Below, piece by piece: positions 28,142 to 36,851 of a stretch of DNA of 64,000 bases. The translations under genes and the position numbers were made by a program. Every line of letters starts with the position of its first letter. Position 1 is the first letter of the stretch. Source of the DNA: Polynucleobacter sp. HIN5 (GTDB lineage Bacteria > Pseudomonadota > Gammaproteobacteria > Burkholderiales > Burkholderiaceae); the NCBI RefSeq assembly GCF_030297555.1, contig NZ_AP028136.1, forward strand, positions 434,001 to 498,000. Reading direction: 5' to 3'. Below the pieces are notes generated by a model. That model saw only the letters and a program-made list of their open reading frames with translations, was not told the DNA's origin and did not search any database.

Positions 28142-29070
28142 TGACTGCACTGGTTCTCGCTGAGCACGATCAGCAATCATTAAAAATGGCCACGCATCAT
28201 GCGGTAAGCGCTGCTAAGGAATGCGCCAATGTGGTCGATATTTTGGTAGTGGGCCATGATGTGGATGCAATAGTCCAGGAAGCTAGCAAGATTGAGGGGG
28301 TTGGAAAGGTTCTTTATGCCAATGCACCGTATTTTGCGGATCAATTACCAGAGTCGGTTGCGGAGCAAATTCTTGCCCTTGCTTCTAGCTATGACTATTT
28401 TTTAGCACCTGCGACGGCCCACGGTAAAAGTGTGATGCCTAGGGTTGCAGCCAAGCTGGACGTTGCGCAGCTTTCCGATATCACTAAGGTTGTGTCTGCC
28501 GATCAATTTGAGCGTCCCATTTATGCGGGTAACGCGATTGCGACGGTTCAAACGATTGACCCTAAAAAGGTAATTACGGTACGGACCACGAATTTTAATC
28601 CTGCCGGCACTGGTGGATCCTGTTCAATCGAAACTATCGCTGCAGTAGAACCATTTACTGCGAGTCAATTTGTTGGTCGTGAGTTAACCAAATCGGACCG
28701 TCCTGAGTTAGCTGCCGCAAAAATTATTGTTTCTGGTGGTCGTGGACTTGGCTCTGCAGAGAAATACAAGGAGTTGATTGAGCCATTAGCGGACAAGCTT
28801 GGTGCCGCTCTCGGAGCTTCCCGGGCAGCGGTAGATGCGGGTTATGTACCCAATGACTATCAGGTAGGTCAAACCGGGAAAATTGTGGCCCCACAGCTTT
28901 ATATTGCAGTCGGTATCTCTGGAGCAATCCAGCATCTTGCTGGCATGAAGGACTCAAAAGTGATAGTGGCGATTAACAAAGATCCTGATGCTCCAATCTT
29001 TGGAGTGGCGGACTATGGATTAGTTGGCGATTTGTTTACTCTTGTACCTGAGTTAACTGCCTCGATCTAA
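28141..29070 (+). CDS. etfA: Electron transfer flavoprotein subunit alpha
   Basis: A 309-residue protein: N-terminal domain I, then the FAD domain with '[20 protein letters not shown]', '[25 protein letters not shown]' and the C-terminal '[22 protein letters not shown]' and '[18 protein letters not shown]'. It holds the redox-active FAD of the EtfAB heterodimer. It is coupled to etfB. No terminator is evident in the 7 bases to the convergent small membrane-protein gene. Confidence 0.96.
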   Translation: MTALVLAEHDQQSLKMATHHAVSAAKECANVVDILVVGHDVDAIVQEASKIEGVGKVLYANAPYFADQLPESVAEQILALASSYDYFLAPATAHGKSVMPRVAAKLDVAQLSDITKVVSADQFERPIYAGNAIATVQTIDPKKVITVRTTNFNPAGTGGSCSIETIAAVEPFTASQFVGRELTKSDRPELAAAKIIVSGGRGLGSAEKYKELIEPLADKLGAALGASRAAVDAGYVPNDYQVGQTGKIVAPQLYIAVGISGAIQHLAGMKDSKVIVAINKDPDAPIFGVADYGLVGDLFTLVPELTASI

Positions 29071-29077
29071 GCCCAAC

Positions 29078-29533
29078 TTATTGGCTGATCTTTTTGGCCT
29101 CTTCAATTTGGTAGATGAAGAATTGTTCAAAGCCAATAGCCAGAAAGCTCATCATGACCCCTGCGCCAATTATTAGCGAGAGGATTACGCAAATTACGAC
29201 AGGCCAACCGGACTCCGTTTTTTGGTTGCCTTGAAATGAAGGATTAAATTGCGCATCCCATTTCTCATCGGGACGCAATCCAAACACAATCGTACTTAAC
29301 CAGCTGGCCTCTAGCGCAATAAACCCAAGAACAATCAAAACCCAAGCTGCCGCAGAAGACTCTGGGCTTGTATTTAAGAGCATCAAACCCAGAATGCCCG
29401 CGATTAGGGATGCAAACTGAATCCAACCCCAAAAGCTTTTGATACCGAGTAAATAAAAGCAATTCAATCCAGTTCCTGGAAGAAAAAGTCCCAGCGCAGA
29501 AAATAGTAATTTTGACCGAAATGAAGTGCTCAT
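29078..29533 (-). CDS. Small predicted membrane protein (TM2-like)
   Basis: A 151-residue protein with four hydrophobic segments (about 8-28, 35-52, 62-85, 112-135). The first, 'LFLPGTGLNCFYLLGIKSFWGWIQF', resembles the glycine/tyrosine turn of TM2-domain proteins. A charged loop 'RPDEKWDAQFNPSFQGNQ' separates helices 3 and 4. Function unknown. Its ATG overlaps the stop of the upstream META lipoprotein gene (ATGA), so the two are translated from one message and may act together at the envelope. Confidence 0.6.
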   Translation of the reverse strand: MSTSFRSKLLFSALGLFLPGTGLNCFYLLGIKSFWGWIQFASLIAGILGLMLLNTSPESSAAAWVLIVLGFIALEASWLSTIVFGLRPDEKWDAQFNPSFQGNQKTESGWPVVICVILSLIIGAGVMMSFLAIGFEQFFIYQIEEAKKISQ

Positions 29534-29994
29534 GGATTGCTTCGTTGGGTTAAGTTAAAGCCTAATACTTCGCGATTGGGTCCAATGATAAGTAAATAAT
29601 TACCATCACGTGCAATGCTTCGGTAATCCCTCAGTAAATATAAGAAATCGCGTTCAATATCCTCGCGATTTGAAGCGCAGGCCATACGAGTGGTGGCGAT
29701 CTGTTCAATCTGAAAGCCACGAGGATCTTCGATGATTTGCGCAGTGAAGCGATTGCAGCCGCTGTAGCCACTCATTCGCCCCTGACTGAATTGCAAACTC
29801 ATTTTTGGGCCACCATCATTGGGCATCGAGCGAAGGCGAACCTCACCCATACTGTTTGGTGGCATATTCCAGCGATTTAGTTCCCATTGGGTGCCAACGA
29901 GTTCGGAGTAGGGTGGGGTCGTTTTCCCAGGGCAGGGCGGCACTATATTGGCGCAACCGATCAAAAAAATTGGAAATGAGCCGATGAGTCTCAT
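29530..29994 (-). CDS. META-domain lipoprotein (HslJ-like)
   Basis: A 154-residue protein. Start ATG 29994 is preceded by AGAAGG and gives a short lipoprotein signal with lipobox 'FLIGC' (Cys near 14); a longer frame to 30081 would bury it. The META/HslJ domain is shown by 'LVGTQWELNRWN' and 'GRMSGYSGCNRFTAQ'. HslJ-type proteins are heat-inducible and influence envelope stress and novobiocin tolerance in E. coli; activity is unknown. It overlaps the following small membrane-protein gene by 4 bases. Confidence 0.75.
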   Translation of the reverse strand: MRLIGSFPIFLIGCANIVPPCPGKTTPPYSELVGTQWELNRWNMPPNSMGEVRLRSMPNDGGPKMSLQFSQGRMSGYSGCNRFTAQIIEDPRGFQIEQIATTRMACASNREDIERDFLYLLRDYRSIARDGNYLLIIGPNREVLGFNLTQRSNP

Positions 29995-30122
29995 TAGCCT
30001 TCTCTTGGGGTGCGAGACCTGCAGCTCGGAGTTTTTTATATAAGCCTCTGATTTATATGTATTTTTATTGGTCACGGTCAATAATCTTTGGTGCAGTGAT
30101 GGAGTTTTTGGGGCATTTCGTC

Positions 30123-30128
30123 TAGAAT
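30123..30128 (+). promoter_or_regulatory. Possible -10 box of the rpsP-rimM-trmD-rplS operon
   Basis: TAGAAT in 'CGTCTAGAATATG', about 104 bases before rpsP. A -35 match is weak. The distance leaves a leader of roughly 97 bases, common for ribosomal protein operons. Confidence 0.35.
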
Positions 30129-30231
30129 ATGAGGTTTTCTGTAATCGTCACACTCGTTGGTCTATAAACCTTTTTGAGCGAAGACGATTCAGCCAGCCAT
30201 TTTGTAATCATTTGATTTTAAGGAAATACCT

Positions 30232-30477
30232 ATGGTCGTCATTCGACTTGCCCGCGGCGGTTCTAAAAAGCGCCCTTTTTTTAGCATCGTTGCTACCGAC
30301 AAACGCAATCGTCGCGACTCGAATTTCATCGAGCGTTTGGGTTACTTTAATCCCAAAGCTTCTGAAAAAGAGCAGGCAATGCGTATTTCTCAAGACCGTT
30401 TAACCTATTGGTCCGGCGTTGGTGCGCAAATTTCGCCAACCGTAAAGCGTTTGATCAAGGATCATCCAGCGGCCTAA
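30232..30477 (+). CDS. rpsP: 30S ribosomal protein S16
   Basis: An 81-residue S16: '[17 protein letters not shown]' and '[11 protein letters not shown]' are the family signatures, length is normal. AAGGAAAT precedes the ATG. S16 is needed early in 30S assembly. It opens the rpsP-rimM-trmD-rplS operon, the order conserved through proteobacteria. Confidence 0.98.
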   Translation: MVVIRLARGGSKKRPFFSIVATDKRNRRDSNFIERLGYFNPKASEKEQAMRISQDRLTYWSGVGAQISPTVKRLIKDHPAA

Positions 30478-30485
30478 GTTTGGCC

Positions 30486-31040
30486 ATGATTGAAGGGGGA
30501 GTGGTGAGCGGTCATCAGCCCCCCTCTGATTTGATTGATTTGGGTATCGTCTTCGATGCCCAGGGCCTAAAAGGCCACATCAAAGTTCGCCCTTATTCTC
30601 CCAACCCGATTGCTCTTTTGGCCTGTAAAGAGGCTTACGTACAAGGTCCTCACTCTGCTGCACTTCCCGCTATTTATCGCGTACAAAGCGCAAAAATTCA
30701 TTCTGGTTACGTGGTGATGCTTTTGGATGGCATTTGTGATCGGGATGCTGCACTAGCTCTTAAGGGTCAGACGGTTTTGCTCCCAAGAAAGGCATTTCCA
30801 ACTCCTGAGAAAGATGCCTATTACTGGATTGATTTGATTGGGTGCGAGGTCTATAACGAGCAGGGGATTCGGCTAGGCAATATTGAGGACATGGCTGAAT
30901 TTGGTGCTCATCCAGTCATGACGATTGGCAGTGAGCTGATTCCTTTTGTTCCCGCCATCGTTAGATCAGTTCAGTTGAAATCAGCCGACTTGCCCTCTGG
31001 CAGAGTCGTGGTGGATTGGCAGCCCAACTGGAGTCAATGA
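30486..31040 (+). CDS. rimM: Ribosome maturation factor RimM
   Basis: A 184-residue protein: N-terminal RimM beta-barrel ('LGIVFDAQGLKGHIKVRPYSPNP') and C-terminal PRC barrel ('YYWIDLIGCEVYNEQG', 'GAHPVMTIGSELIPFVPAIV'). RimM binds S19 and helps mature the 30S head. The start is uncertain: ATG 30486 has no good ribosome binding site, while GTG 30501 or 30504 follow GAAGGGGGAG. Its stop overlaps or abuts the trmD start. Confidence 0.92.
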   Translation: MIEGGVVSGHQPPSDLIDLGIVFDAQGLKGHIKVRPYSPNPIALLACKEAYVQGPHSAALPAIYRVQSAKIHSGYVVMLLDGICDRDAALALKGQTVLLPRKAFPTPEKDAYYWIDLIGCEVYNEQGIRLGNIEDMAEFGAHPVMTIGSELIPFVPAIVRSVQLKSADLPSGRVVVDWQPNWSQ

Positions 31041-31042
31041 GT

Positions 31043-31828
31043 ATGAATACGACCAAGATGGATTTTGATGTGTTGACGCTTTTCCCCGAGATGTTTACCG
31101 CTCTCACGCAATATGGGGTAACCGGCCGCGCCTGTGAGCAAAGGCTAACTTCTGTAACCACATGGAATATCAGGGATTTTTCTGAGGATTCCCGAAAAAC
31201 AGTCGATGATCGGGCTTATGGTGGTGGCCCTGGTATGGTGATGATGGCTAAACCCTTAGATTCTTGTCTTGAGGCTGTGGGGCGCTCCCATCTTAATCGA
31301 GGGATTAATCCTGGGCCGGTTTGTTTATTAAGCCCCCAAGGAGAGCCATTTTCACAAAAGTTAGCGACAGATATCCTCAGTTATCGACAATTAACCATAA
31401 TTTGTGGTCGTTATGAAGCTATTGATCAACGGTTTATTGACGACAAAGTGGATCTTGAGGTTTCAATCGGTGATTTTGTGGTTTCGGGGGGTGAATTGCC
31501 AGCCATGATCCTCATGGATGCCGTAATCCGCTTAATTCCCGGGGCTTTAGGGGACGAAGACTCAGCTCTACAAGATAGTTTTATGAATGGCCTTTTAGAC
31601 CATCCCCACTACACCCGTCCAGAGGTTTATGGAAATAAATCGGTGCCAGACGTGCTTTTGGGCGGACATCACGCTAAAATAATGGATTGGCGTCGGCAAA
31701 AGTCGTTAGAGCTGACGTTTAAGCGCCGCCCAGACCTCATCGTCAAGGCGCGTGCAAATGGGTTGCTAAACCCAAACGATGAAGCGTTTTTAAAGACGCT
31801 TGAATCCCGAAGGTTTGGCGAAAATTAA
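31043..31828 (+). CDS. trmD: tRNA (guanine-N1)-methyltransferase TrmD
   Basis: A 261-residue SPOUT methyltransferase. 'FDVLTLFPEMFTALTQYGVTGRA' is the N-terminal signature; 'DDRAYGGGPGMVM', 'LLSPQGEPFSQ', 'IICGRYEAIDQRF' and 'SIGDFVVSGGELPAM' build the trefoil knot that binds SAM. It methylates G37 next to the anticodon, preventing frameshifts. ATG 31037 (overlapping rimM TGA) and ATG 31043 are both possible; GGAG at 31030 has the better 9-base spacing to 31043. Confidence 0.95.
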   Translation: MNTTKMDFDVLTLFPEMFTALTQYGVTGRACEQRLTSVTTWNIRDFSEDSRKTVDDRAYGGGPGMVMMAKPLDSCLEAVGRSHLNRGINPGPVCLLSPQGEPFSQKLATDILSYRQLTIICGRYEAIDQRFIDDKVDLEVSIGDFVVSGGELPAMILMDAVIRLIPGALGDEDSALQDSFMNGLLDHPHYTRPEVYGNKSVPDVLLGGHHAKIMDWRRQKSLELTFKRRPDLIVKARANGLLNPNDEAFLKTLESRRFGEN

Positions 31829-31892
31829 ATTGCATCCTCTATTGAGTCCACTCATGTGGGATTAACGTCAATACGATGCCAAAGGAGTTGAA

Positions 31893-32291
31893 ATGAATTT
31901 GATTCAAACGATTGAGCAAGAAGAAATTGCTCGCCTAACTGCCAACAAAACCATTCCAAGTTTTGCTCCTGGCGATACCGTTGTTGTTAGCGTGAATGTT
32001 GTTGAGGGTACCCGTAAACGCGCTCAGGCATTTGAGGGCGTGGTGATTGCTAAACGCAATCGCGGTCTTAATTCCAGCTTCATTGTCCGCAAGATTTCAT
32101 CGGGCGAGGGAGTTGAGCGTACATTCCAAACCTACTCACCATTGATTGCTAGTATTGAAGTGAAGCGTCGCGGTGATGTCCGTCGCGCCAAGTTGTATTA
32201 CTTGCGCGATCGTTCTGGTAAGTCCGCACGTATTAAAGAGAAGCTAACCGCCCGTGCTAAAGAGGTCGTTGCTGAGCAAAGCGCTGAATAA
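31893..32291 (+). CDS. rplS: 50S ribosomal protein L19
   Basis: A 132-residue L19: '[38 protein letters not shown]' region and '[17 protein letters not shown]' are the family hallmarks. AAAGGAG lies 7 bases before the ATG. It sits at the 30S-50S interface. Last gene of the rpsP operon, followed by a strong terminator. Confidence 0.98.
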   Translation: MNLIQTIEQEEIARLTANKTIPSFAPGDTVVVSVNVVEGTRKRAQAFEGVVIAKRNRGLNSSFIVRKISSGEGVERTFQTYSPLIASIEVKRRGDVRRAKLYYLRDRSGKSARIKEKLTARAKEVVAEQSAE

Positions 32292-32312
32292 TTAATCCGG
32301 CACCAGCAATCA

Positions 32313-32335
32313 AGGCGACCTCGGTCGCCTTTTTG
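32313..32335 (+). terminator. Terminator after rplS
   Basis: AGGCGACC, TC, GGTCGCCT (32313-32330), followed by TTTTTG. Perfect 8-bp stem with a T-tract, 22 bases after the rplS stop. Confidence 0.88.
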
Positions 32336-32350
32336 TTTATCTAAATCACC

Positions 32351-32356
32351 TAAAAT
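32351..32356 (+). promoter_or_regulatory. Probable -10 box of the NudL-like gene (leaderless)
   Basis: TAAAAT, 6 bases (GATGGC), ATG at 32363. No ribosome binding site. It lies directly after the rplS terminator, so transcription must start here. Confidence 0.5.
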
Positions 32357-32362
32357 GATGGC

Positions 32363-33094
32363 ATGGTTCATTCATCCACATCCATCAAAAAGAGCTTAGC
32401 TGCTCCACCGAGTTTTAATCCGCGAAGGGTGCCTATTGCACATCGCTGCGAGGATCAAGCGCGAGTGTCTGACCATTTGTTTGATGCTAACGTTCTACGA
32501 CAGCATTTTGCTGCTCCACCACCATGGGCCCCTGAAATCACCGATGAAAATCGGCATGTGATGGCGAGTAATATCATCGCGCAACGCGAGGCGGAAGGGT
32601 TGATTACAGAAGCAGCTATTTTGTTACCGCTGGTGATGCAGCCAAACGGTTTAAATGTTCTCTTAACTCAGCGAACCGAGCATTTACATGATCATGCTGG
32701 GCAAATTAGCTTTCCTGGTGGTCGCAAGGATTTTGCTGATGAATCAATTATTACCACCGCATTGCGCGAAAGCGAGGAAGAGATCGGCTTGCCCAGCGAT
32801 CATATTGATGTAATTGGGACCATGCCGGAGTATTTGACTGTGTCCGGTTATCGCGTGACCCCCGTAGTTGCTCTGGTTGAGCCCCCTCGAGCATATCGTC
32901 CAGACCCATTTGAGGTGGCGGATGTTTTTGAGGTTCCTCTGCCATTTCTGATGAACCCAGCGAATCACGAGATACGGGTGTGGCATAGTGATGAAGGCTC
33001 GCGACGGTTTTATGCCATTCCGTATGCGGATCGCTTTATTTGGGGAGCTACTGCTGGAATGTTACGAAATCTATATCATTTATTAAAAGCATGA
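32363..33094 (+). CDS. CoA pyrophosphatase-type Nudix hydrolase (NudL-like)
   Basis: A 243-residue protein. An N-terminal extension of about 85 residues precedes the Nudix domain: 'ISFPGGRKDFADESIITTALRESEEEIGLP' region (around 118-147) holds the R-E-x-x-E-E-x-G-L core, and 'VIGTMPEYLTVSGYRVTPVVALV' matches the loop conserved in the CoA-specific YeaB/NudL branch. Such enzymes split CoA and acyl-CoA to phosphopantetheine and ADP derivatives. The stop overlaps the ATG of the CbiB-like gene (ATGA), indicating coupling. Confidence 0.82.
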   Translation: MVHSSTSIKKSLAAPPSFNPRRVPIAHRCEDQARVSDHLFDANVLRQHFAAPPPWAPEITDENRHVMASNIIAQREAEGLITEAAILLPLVMQPNGLNVLLTQRTEHLHDHAGQISFPGGRKDFADESIITTALRESEEEIGLPSDHIDVIGTMPEYLTVSGYRVTPVVALVEPPRAYRPDPFEVADVFEVPLPFLMNPANHEIRVWHSDEGSRRFYAIPYADRFIWGATAGMLRNLYHLLKA

Positions 33095-34047
33095 CCTTTT
33101 TCTCTATTCTCTTCGCTCTCATTGCCGAGCAATACCGGCCTGTTACCGCATCGCATTGGATTCGGAGAATGAGTGCTGGATGGCTCGATTGGGTTGCCAA
33201 GGAGTTTGGTGGCAAATCCGAGCAAGGTGCCACTCCCGTAGGCGCCCGCTTGGCCTGCTTGGTTGGATTTGGCTTACCAACAGTATTGGTATTCGCAGTT
33301 TATGTATTTGCATACATCGTGAACCCATTATTGGCATTTGTATGGAACATCATCATCGTGTATCTGTTCTTTGGTTTTCGGCAATTTAGCCACTCCTTTA
33401 CCGAGGTTCATGAAGCGATTCAAAACCATGATCTTCCTGCCGCGCGGCTAGCACTGCAAGCGTGGGTGGGGGATGAGTTTGATACCTCGCATCTATCCGA
33501 AAGTGAGATCATCGCGATTGCTTTGGAGCGAGCCATTATTGGGGCGCATCGCCATGTATTTGGGGTATTTTTTTGGTTCTTAATGCCAATTGGCCCCGCC
33601 GGAGTTGTTTTATACCGGCTCGCAGATAAGGCGAGTAGGCGTTGGGAGAAGTTTGGCCTCAATTTATCTGAGGCAGCAAAGCATTTTTTCTATATATTGG
33701 ACTGGGTCCCAGTTCGCCTCAGTGCAATTAGCTTCGCTATCGTGGGTAATTTTGAAGATGCCATTTATGCTTGGCGTAATCTCACCAGTAAGTGGACGGA
33801 TCCACTCTCGGCTGTTTTATTGGCATCGGGTAGTGGTGCACTAGGCGTTCGTTTAGGAGAGCCTCTGCGGGAGCCAACCAGCGATGAGGCTTTGGCACGT
33901 GCCGAGGCCGGTGAGCCCCCCATCTATGAAATCGGCCACGAGCCTAGCGAGCGATCCATGCGCTCAGCAATCGGGCTGGTGTGGCGAGCCCTTATCGTTT
34001 GTATGGTGGTTTTAGCGATGTTGACCATCGCTCTTTGGCTGGGCTAA
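33091..34047 (+). CDS. CobD/CbiB-family integral membrane protein
   Basis: A 318-residue membrane protein with helices near 1-18, 48-90, 160-185 and 290-315. 'SILFALIAEQYRP' at the start, 'ALERAIIGAHRHVFGVFFWFLMPIGPAGVVLYRLADKA' around 150-187 and 'LDWVPVRLSAISFAI' near 205 match the CbiB/CobD family (adenosylcobinamide-phosphate synthase; also AmpE relatives). No other cobalamin gene is present here, so a role in B12 synthesis is uncertain and an AmpE-like or other function is possible. ATG 33091 overlaps the nudL stop. The 3' end overlaps rsgA by 56 bases tail-to-tail. Confidence 0.75.
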   Translation: MTFFSILFALIAEQYRPVTASHWIRRMSAGWLDWVAKEFGGKSEQGATPVGARLACLVGFGLPTVLVFAVYVFAYIVNPLLAFVWNIIIVYLFFGFRQFSHSFTEVHEAIQNHDLPAARLALQAWVGDEFDTSHLSESEIIAIALERAIIGAHRHVFGVFFWFLMPIGPAGVVLYRLADKASRRWEKFGLNLSEAAKHFFYILDWVPVRLSAISFAIVGNFEDAIYAWRNLTSKWTDPLSAVLLASGSGALGVRLGEPLREPTSDEALARAEAGEPPIYEIGHEPSERSMRSAIGLVWRALIVCMVVLAMLTIALWLG

Positions 34048-34987
34048 TTCCCTGGATCTGAATATCCGCTGTCCTAGAGTCTGAGACCAGCTGTTTAAAG
34101 AGTGCTAAGCGTTCACTCGCAATGACTCCTGCCAAGACAGCCGCTTGAACCGCACAATCAGGCTCATTGTCGTGTTTGCAATTATGAAAGCGACACTGAC
34201 CCAAATAGGGTTTGAACTCCCGAAAGGCATGTTGTAACTGACTCTCCGATACATGCGCAAGGCCAAATTCTTGAAAGCCTGGTGAGTCAATGATTGCTCC
34301 CAAACCATTCGCATCGCGACCCCATTCGGGTAGATCAAAATAGCGGCAGGCTGTAGTGGTGTGTTTGCCACTATCTAGTTTTTGAGAGTATTCCTGGGTG
34401 ACAGCGGCTGCATTGGGGACCCAGGCGTTCAGAAGCGTTGATTTGCCCATGCCAGATTGGCCGACCAAAACCGATACTTTGCCCTTTAAGAGCGGTACAA
34501 GCGCGTCGAGCGATTGCGGATTAAATTTTGCAGAGACTTCATGCACGGCATAACCCATCGATTTATATGGGGCAAGCTGATTACGCGCCGCCACAAGCTT
34601 ATCGTGCAGGTCGCATTTATTCAAAATGATATGAAGATCAATTTGATTTAGTTCAGCCGCAATAACTGCGCGTCCGAGAAGATCTGGCGAGAATGCGGGC
34701 GCGGTTGCTAAAACAATCAGTATCTGATCAACATTGGCGGCAATACTCTTGCTCTTAAATGCATCTGAGCGATACAGTAAATTCTTGCGAGGTTCAATCT
34801 CAAGAATACGGGCCTGATCCGCCGAAGTGCTCTCTAGAATCAAGCGATCGCCAACTGCCCCAAGGTGTTGTTTACCAGGAGCACTCACATGAATGAATGG
34901 CCCGTGATGGGATCCATCAGCCTCAATCCGTTGCGCTAAGTAATGTCTGCCATACGAAGCGCTTAGAAGGGCACGAAAAGGACCCAT
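33992..34987 (-). CDS. rsgA: Ribosome small-subunit GTPase RsgA
   Basis: A 331-residue circularly permuted GTPase: OB fold (1-90), G4-type 'ILNKCDL' before the P-loop '[14 protein letters not shown]' and 'DSPGFQEFGL', then a Zn-binding helical domain 'CRFHNCKHDNEPDCAV'. RsgA checks late 30S assembly and releases RbfA. It is 13 bases downstream of the M48 protease gene in the same direction. Its last 56 bases overlap the convergent CbiB-like gene, so the two 3' ends share coding sequence. Confidence 0.95.
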   Translation of the reverse strand: MGPFRALLSASYGRHYLAQRIEADGSHHGPFIHVSAPGKQHLGAVGDRLILESTSADQARILEIEPRKNLLYRSDAFKSKSIAANVDQILIVLATAPAFSPDLLGRAVIAAELNQIDLHIILNKCDLHDKLVAARNQLAPYKSMGYAVHEVSAKFNPQSLDALVPLLKGKVSVLVGQSGMGKSTLLNAWVPNAAAVTQEYSQKLDSGKHTTTACRYFDLPEWGRDANGLGAIIDSPGFQEFGLAHVSESQLQHAFREFKPYLGQCRFHNCKHDNEPDCAVQAAVLAGVIASERLALFKQLVSDSRTADIQIQGISPAKERWSTSLKPPYKR

Positions 34988-35000
34988 TACCGAATATCAC

Positions 35001-36251
35001 TCATGCAAATCGCTGAAGATGCGCAATCCGCAACGGGGCCGGAGGGTGGGAACTATAGAAAGCAGTGTAGATTGGATCGGGGGTGAGGGTGGAGGCATTA
35101 TCTTGATAAAGCTTCACCAAGGCAGAGATCAAGGCGTTTGCGGATGACTTTTGGGCTGCAAAATGATCTGCTTCGTATTCATGTTTACGCGAAGCAAGAC
35201 TTCCCAGTGGCGTAAAAAAGAATCCAAATACAGGCGCTACCAACATAAAGAGGGCAAGAGCCAGACCACCGTTGTAACCATTGAGATCGGGGGTTACCCC
35301 CAATCCGAAATAGAACCAGGGTTGTGAACTAATCCATCCCAAAATAGCTAGCATGACAAAACTGAGAGCAAATGAGACCAGTAAACGCTTACGGATATGT
35401 TGACGCTTGAAATGACCCAGCTCATGCGCTAGAACTGCTTCTACCTCTAAGGGCTCTAACTTTTCAATCAGGGTGTCAAAAAAGACAATACGCTTGGCTT
35501 TGCCGATACCTGTGAAATAAGCATTGCCATGGGCACTTCGTTTACTCCCATCCATGACAAAAAGACCTTGACTAGCAAAGTCACAGCGTTTTAAGAGTTG
35601 CTCGATTTGGGTTTTTAGGGGGCCATCCTCGAGCGCCTTAAATTTGTTAAATAAGGGTGCGATTACCGTGGGAAAGAGCCATAGCAGTAGGGCATTAAAT
35701 AGTGTCCAAACTACCCATGTCCACAACCACCAATAAGTGCCACTAGTGGCCATAAGCTCGAGAACTAACCATAAGAGCGGTAAACCAAGCGCAGCCGCCA
35801 AGGCAATTCCTTTGAAGGTATCCAGCCAAAAGAGGCGCGGGGTCATGCGATTAAAGCCAAAGGTTGCTTCAATCCCAAATTGTTTTTTCCAGGCAAAAGG
35901 CAAATCTAATGTACCGGAAATGAAGGCCAGAGAAACCAAAAGAAGGATTTGCTGGGTAATGCCTGGTCCCACTAAGCTCAAGAGCGTTTGATTAAGCCAC
36001 TCCAAGCCACCCAGCAAGGTAAAGCCGATCAACACAAATGCACCAAAGGCATTTTCGAGAAGACCTAAGCGTAATTTAGCAATCGTGTAATCAGCTGCTT
36101 TTTGATGATCAGCCAAAGAAACTCGCGAAGCAAATTCATTCGGTACACTAGCGCGGTGGAGGGCAACATGGCGTATTTGTCGCATGGCCAACCAGTGGCG
36201 CATACCAACACTTAGCAGTAGGGCGGCAATGAAGATCAATGTAAAGGTCAT
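35001..36251 (-). CDS. M48-family membrane metalloprotease (CAAX protease/Ste24-like)
   Basis: A 416-residue protein with an N-terminal helix (1-20), several more membrane segments (60-85, 100-125, 140-200, 315-360) and the Zn motif '[14 protein letters not shown]' (HELGH) near 275-288, with the third ligand Glu in '[11 protein letters not shown]'. This is the M48A Ste24-like arrangement rather than HtpX. Targets in bacteria are unknown, probably membrane protein quality control. ATG 36251 is preceded by a perfect TATAAT box 6 bases upstream; the longer frame to 36287 would overlap orn. It is upstream of rsgA. Confidence 0.85.
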   Translation of the reverse strand: MTFTLIFIAALLLSVGMRHWLAMRQIRHVALHRASVPNEFASRVSLADHQKAADYTIAKLRLGLLENAFGAFVLIGFTLLGGLEWLNQTLLSLVGPGITQQILLLVSLAFISGTLDLPFAWKKQFGIEATFGFNRMTPRLFWLDTFKGIALAAALGLPLLWLVLELMATSGTYWWLWTWVVWTLFNALLLWLFPTVIAPLFNKFKALEDGPLKTQIEQLLKRCDFASQGLFVMDGSKRSAHGNAYFTGIGKAKRIVFFDTLIEKLEPLEVEAVLAHELGHFKRQHIRKRLLVSFALSFVMLAILGWISSQPWFYFGLGVTPDLNGYNGGLALALFMLVAPVFGFFFTPLGSLASRKHEYEADHFAAQKSSANALISALVKLYQDNASTLTPDPIYTAFYSSHPPAPLRIAHLQRFA

Positions 36252-36256
36252 GAAGG

Positions 36257-36263
36257 TATTATA
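36257..36263. promoter_or_regulatory. Shared divergent -10 element of the M48 protease gene and orn
   Basis: TATTATA on the plus strand reads TATAATA on the minus strand. On the minus strand TATAAT (36263-36258) is exactly 6 bases from the protease ATG. On the plus strand TATTAT (36257-36262) is 4 bases from the orn ATG at 36267. Only 15 bases separate the two start codons. Confidence 0.5.
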
Positions 36264-36266
36264 GAG

Positions 36267-36851
36267 ATGAGCGAACAAATGAAGCACACCCCCAACGGGA
36301 ATGATCCTTTGATTTGGGTCGACATGGAAATGTCCGGCCTAAAGCCCGACAGCGACCGAATCTTGGAGATCGCGATGATCATTACCGATGCTCACTTGAA
36401 CGTAATAGCCACAGCGCCGGTATGGGTTGTTCACCAAACGGACGAGGTCTTAAATGGCATGGATGCTTGGAATAAAGGAACGCACAGTAAATCCGGTCTG
36501 GTGGATAAAGTGAAGGCTTCATCGCTGAGTGAGCCGGAGGTTGAGCAGCAGTGCATCACCTTTTTAAAGCAATATGTAAAAGCGAACACTGCGCCAATGT
36601 GCGGTAACTCAATTTGCCAAGATCGACGCTTTATGGCTCGGTATATGCCTAAGCTTGAAGCCTATTTCCATTATCGAAATGTTGATGTTTCAACCATTAA
36701 AGAATTATCAAAACGTTGGCAACCTAATTTGGTAAAAGGTTTTGAAAAGCAGCAGGCCCATACGGCATTAGCCGATATTATGGAATCGATCGAGGAGCTA
36801 AAGTACTACCGAGAGCACTTCTTTCGGCTACCCACGCCAACTAGCGATTAA
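36267..36851 (+). CDS. orn: Oligoribonuclease
   Basis: A 194-residue DEDDh exonuclease: '[24 protein letters not shown]' carries the first Asp-Glu pair, '[16 protein letters not shown]' the next Asp, and '[15 protein letters not shown]' the His and last Asp. Orn degrades 2-5 nucleotide RNAs and pGpG, the final step of c-di-GMP turnover. The TATTAT element is shared with the divergent M48 gene. Its stop codon directly abuts the mog stop with no base between. Confidence 0.97.
   Translation: MSEQMKHTPNGNDPLIWVDMEMSGLKPDSDRILEIAMIITDAHLNVIATAPVWVVHQTDEVLNGMDAWNKGTHSKSGLVDKVKASSLSEPEVEQQCITFLKQYVKANTAPMCGNSICQDRRFMARYMPKLEAYFHYRNVDVSTIKELSKRWQPNLVKGFEKQQAHTALADIMESIEELKYYREHFFRLPTPTSD

Noticed and set aside
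33040-33090. 17-residue upstream extension of the CbiB-like protein
   Set aside because: It would overlap the NudL-like gene by 55 bases; ATG 33091 overlapping the stop codon (ATGA) is the usual arrangement and starts at the hydrophobic helix.
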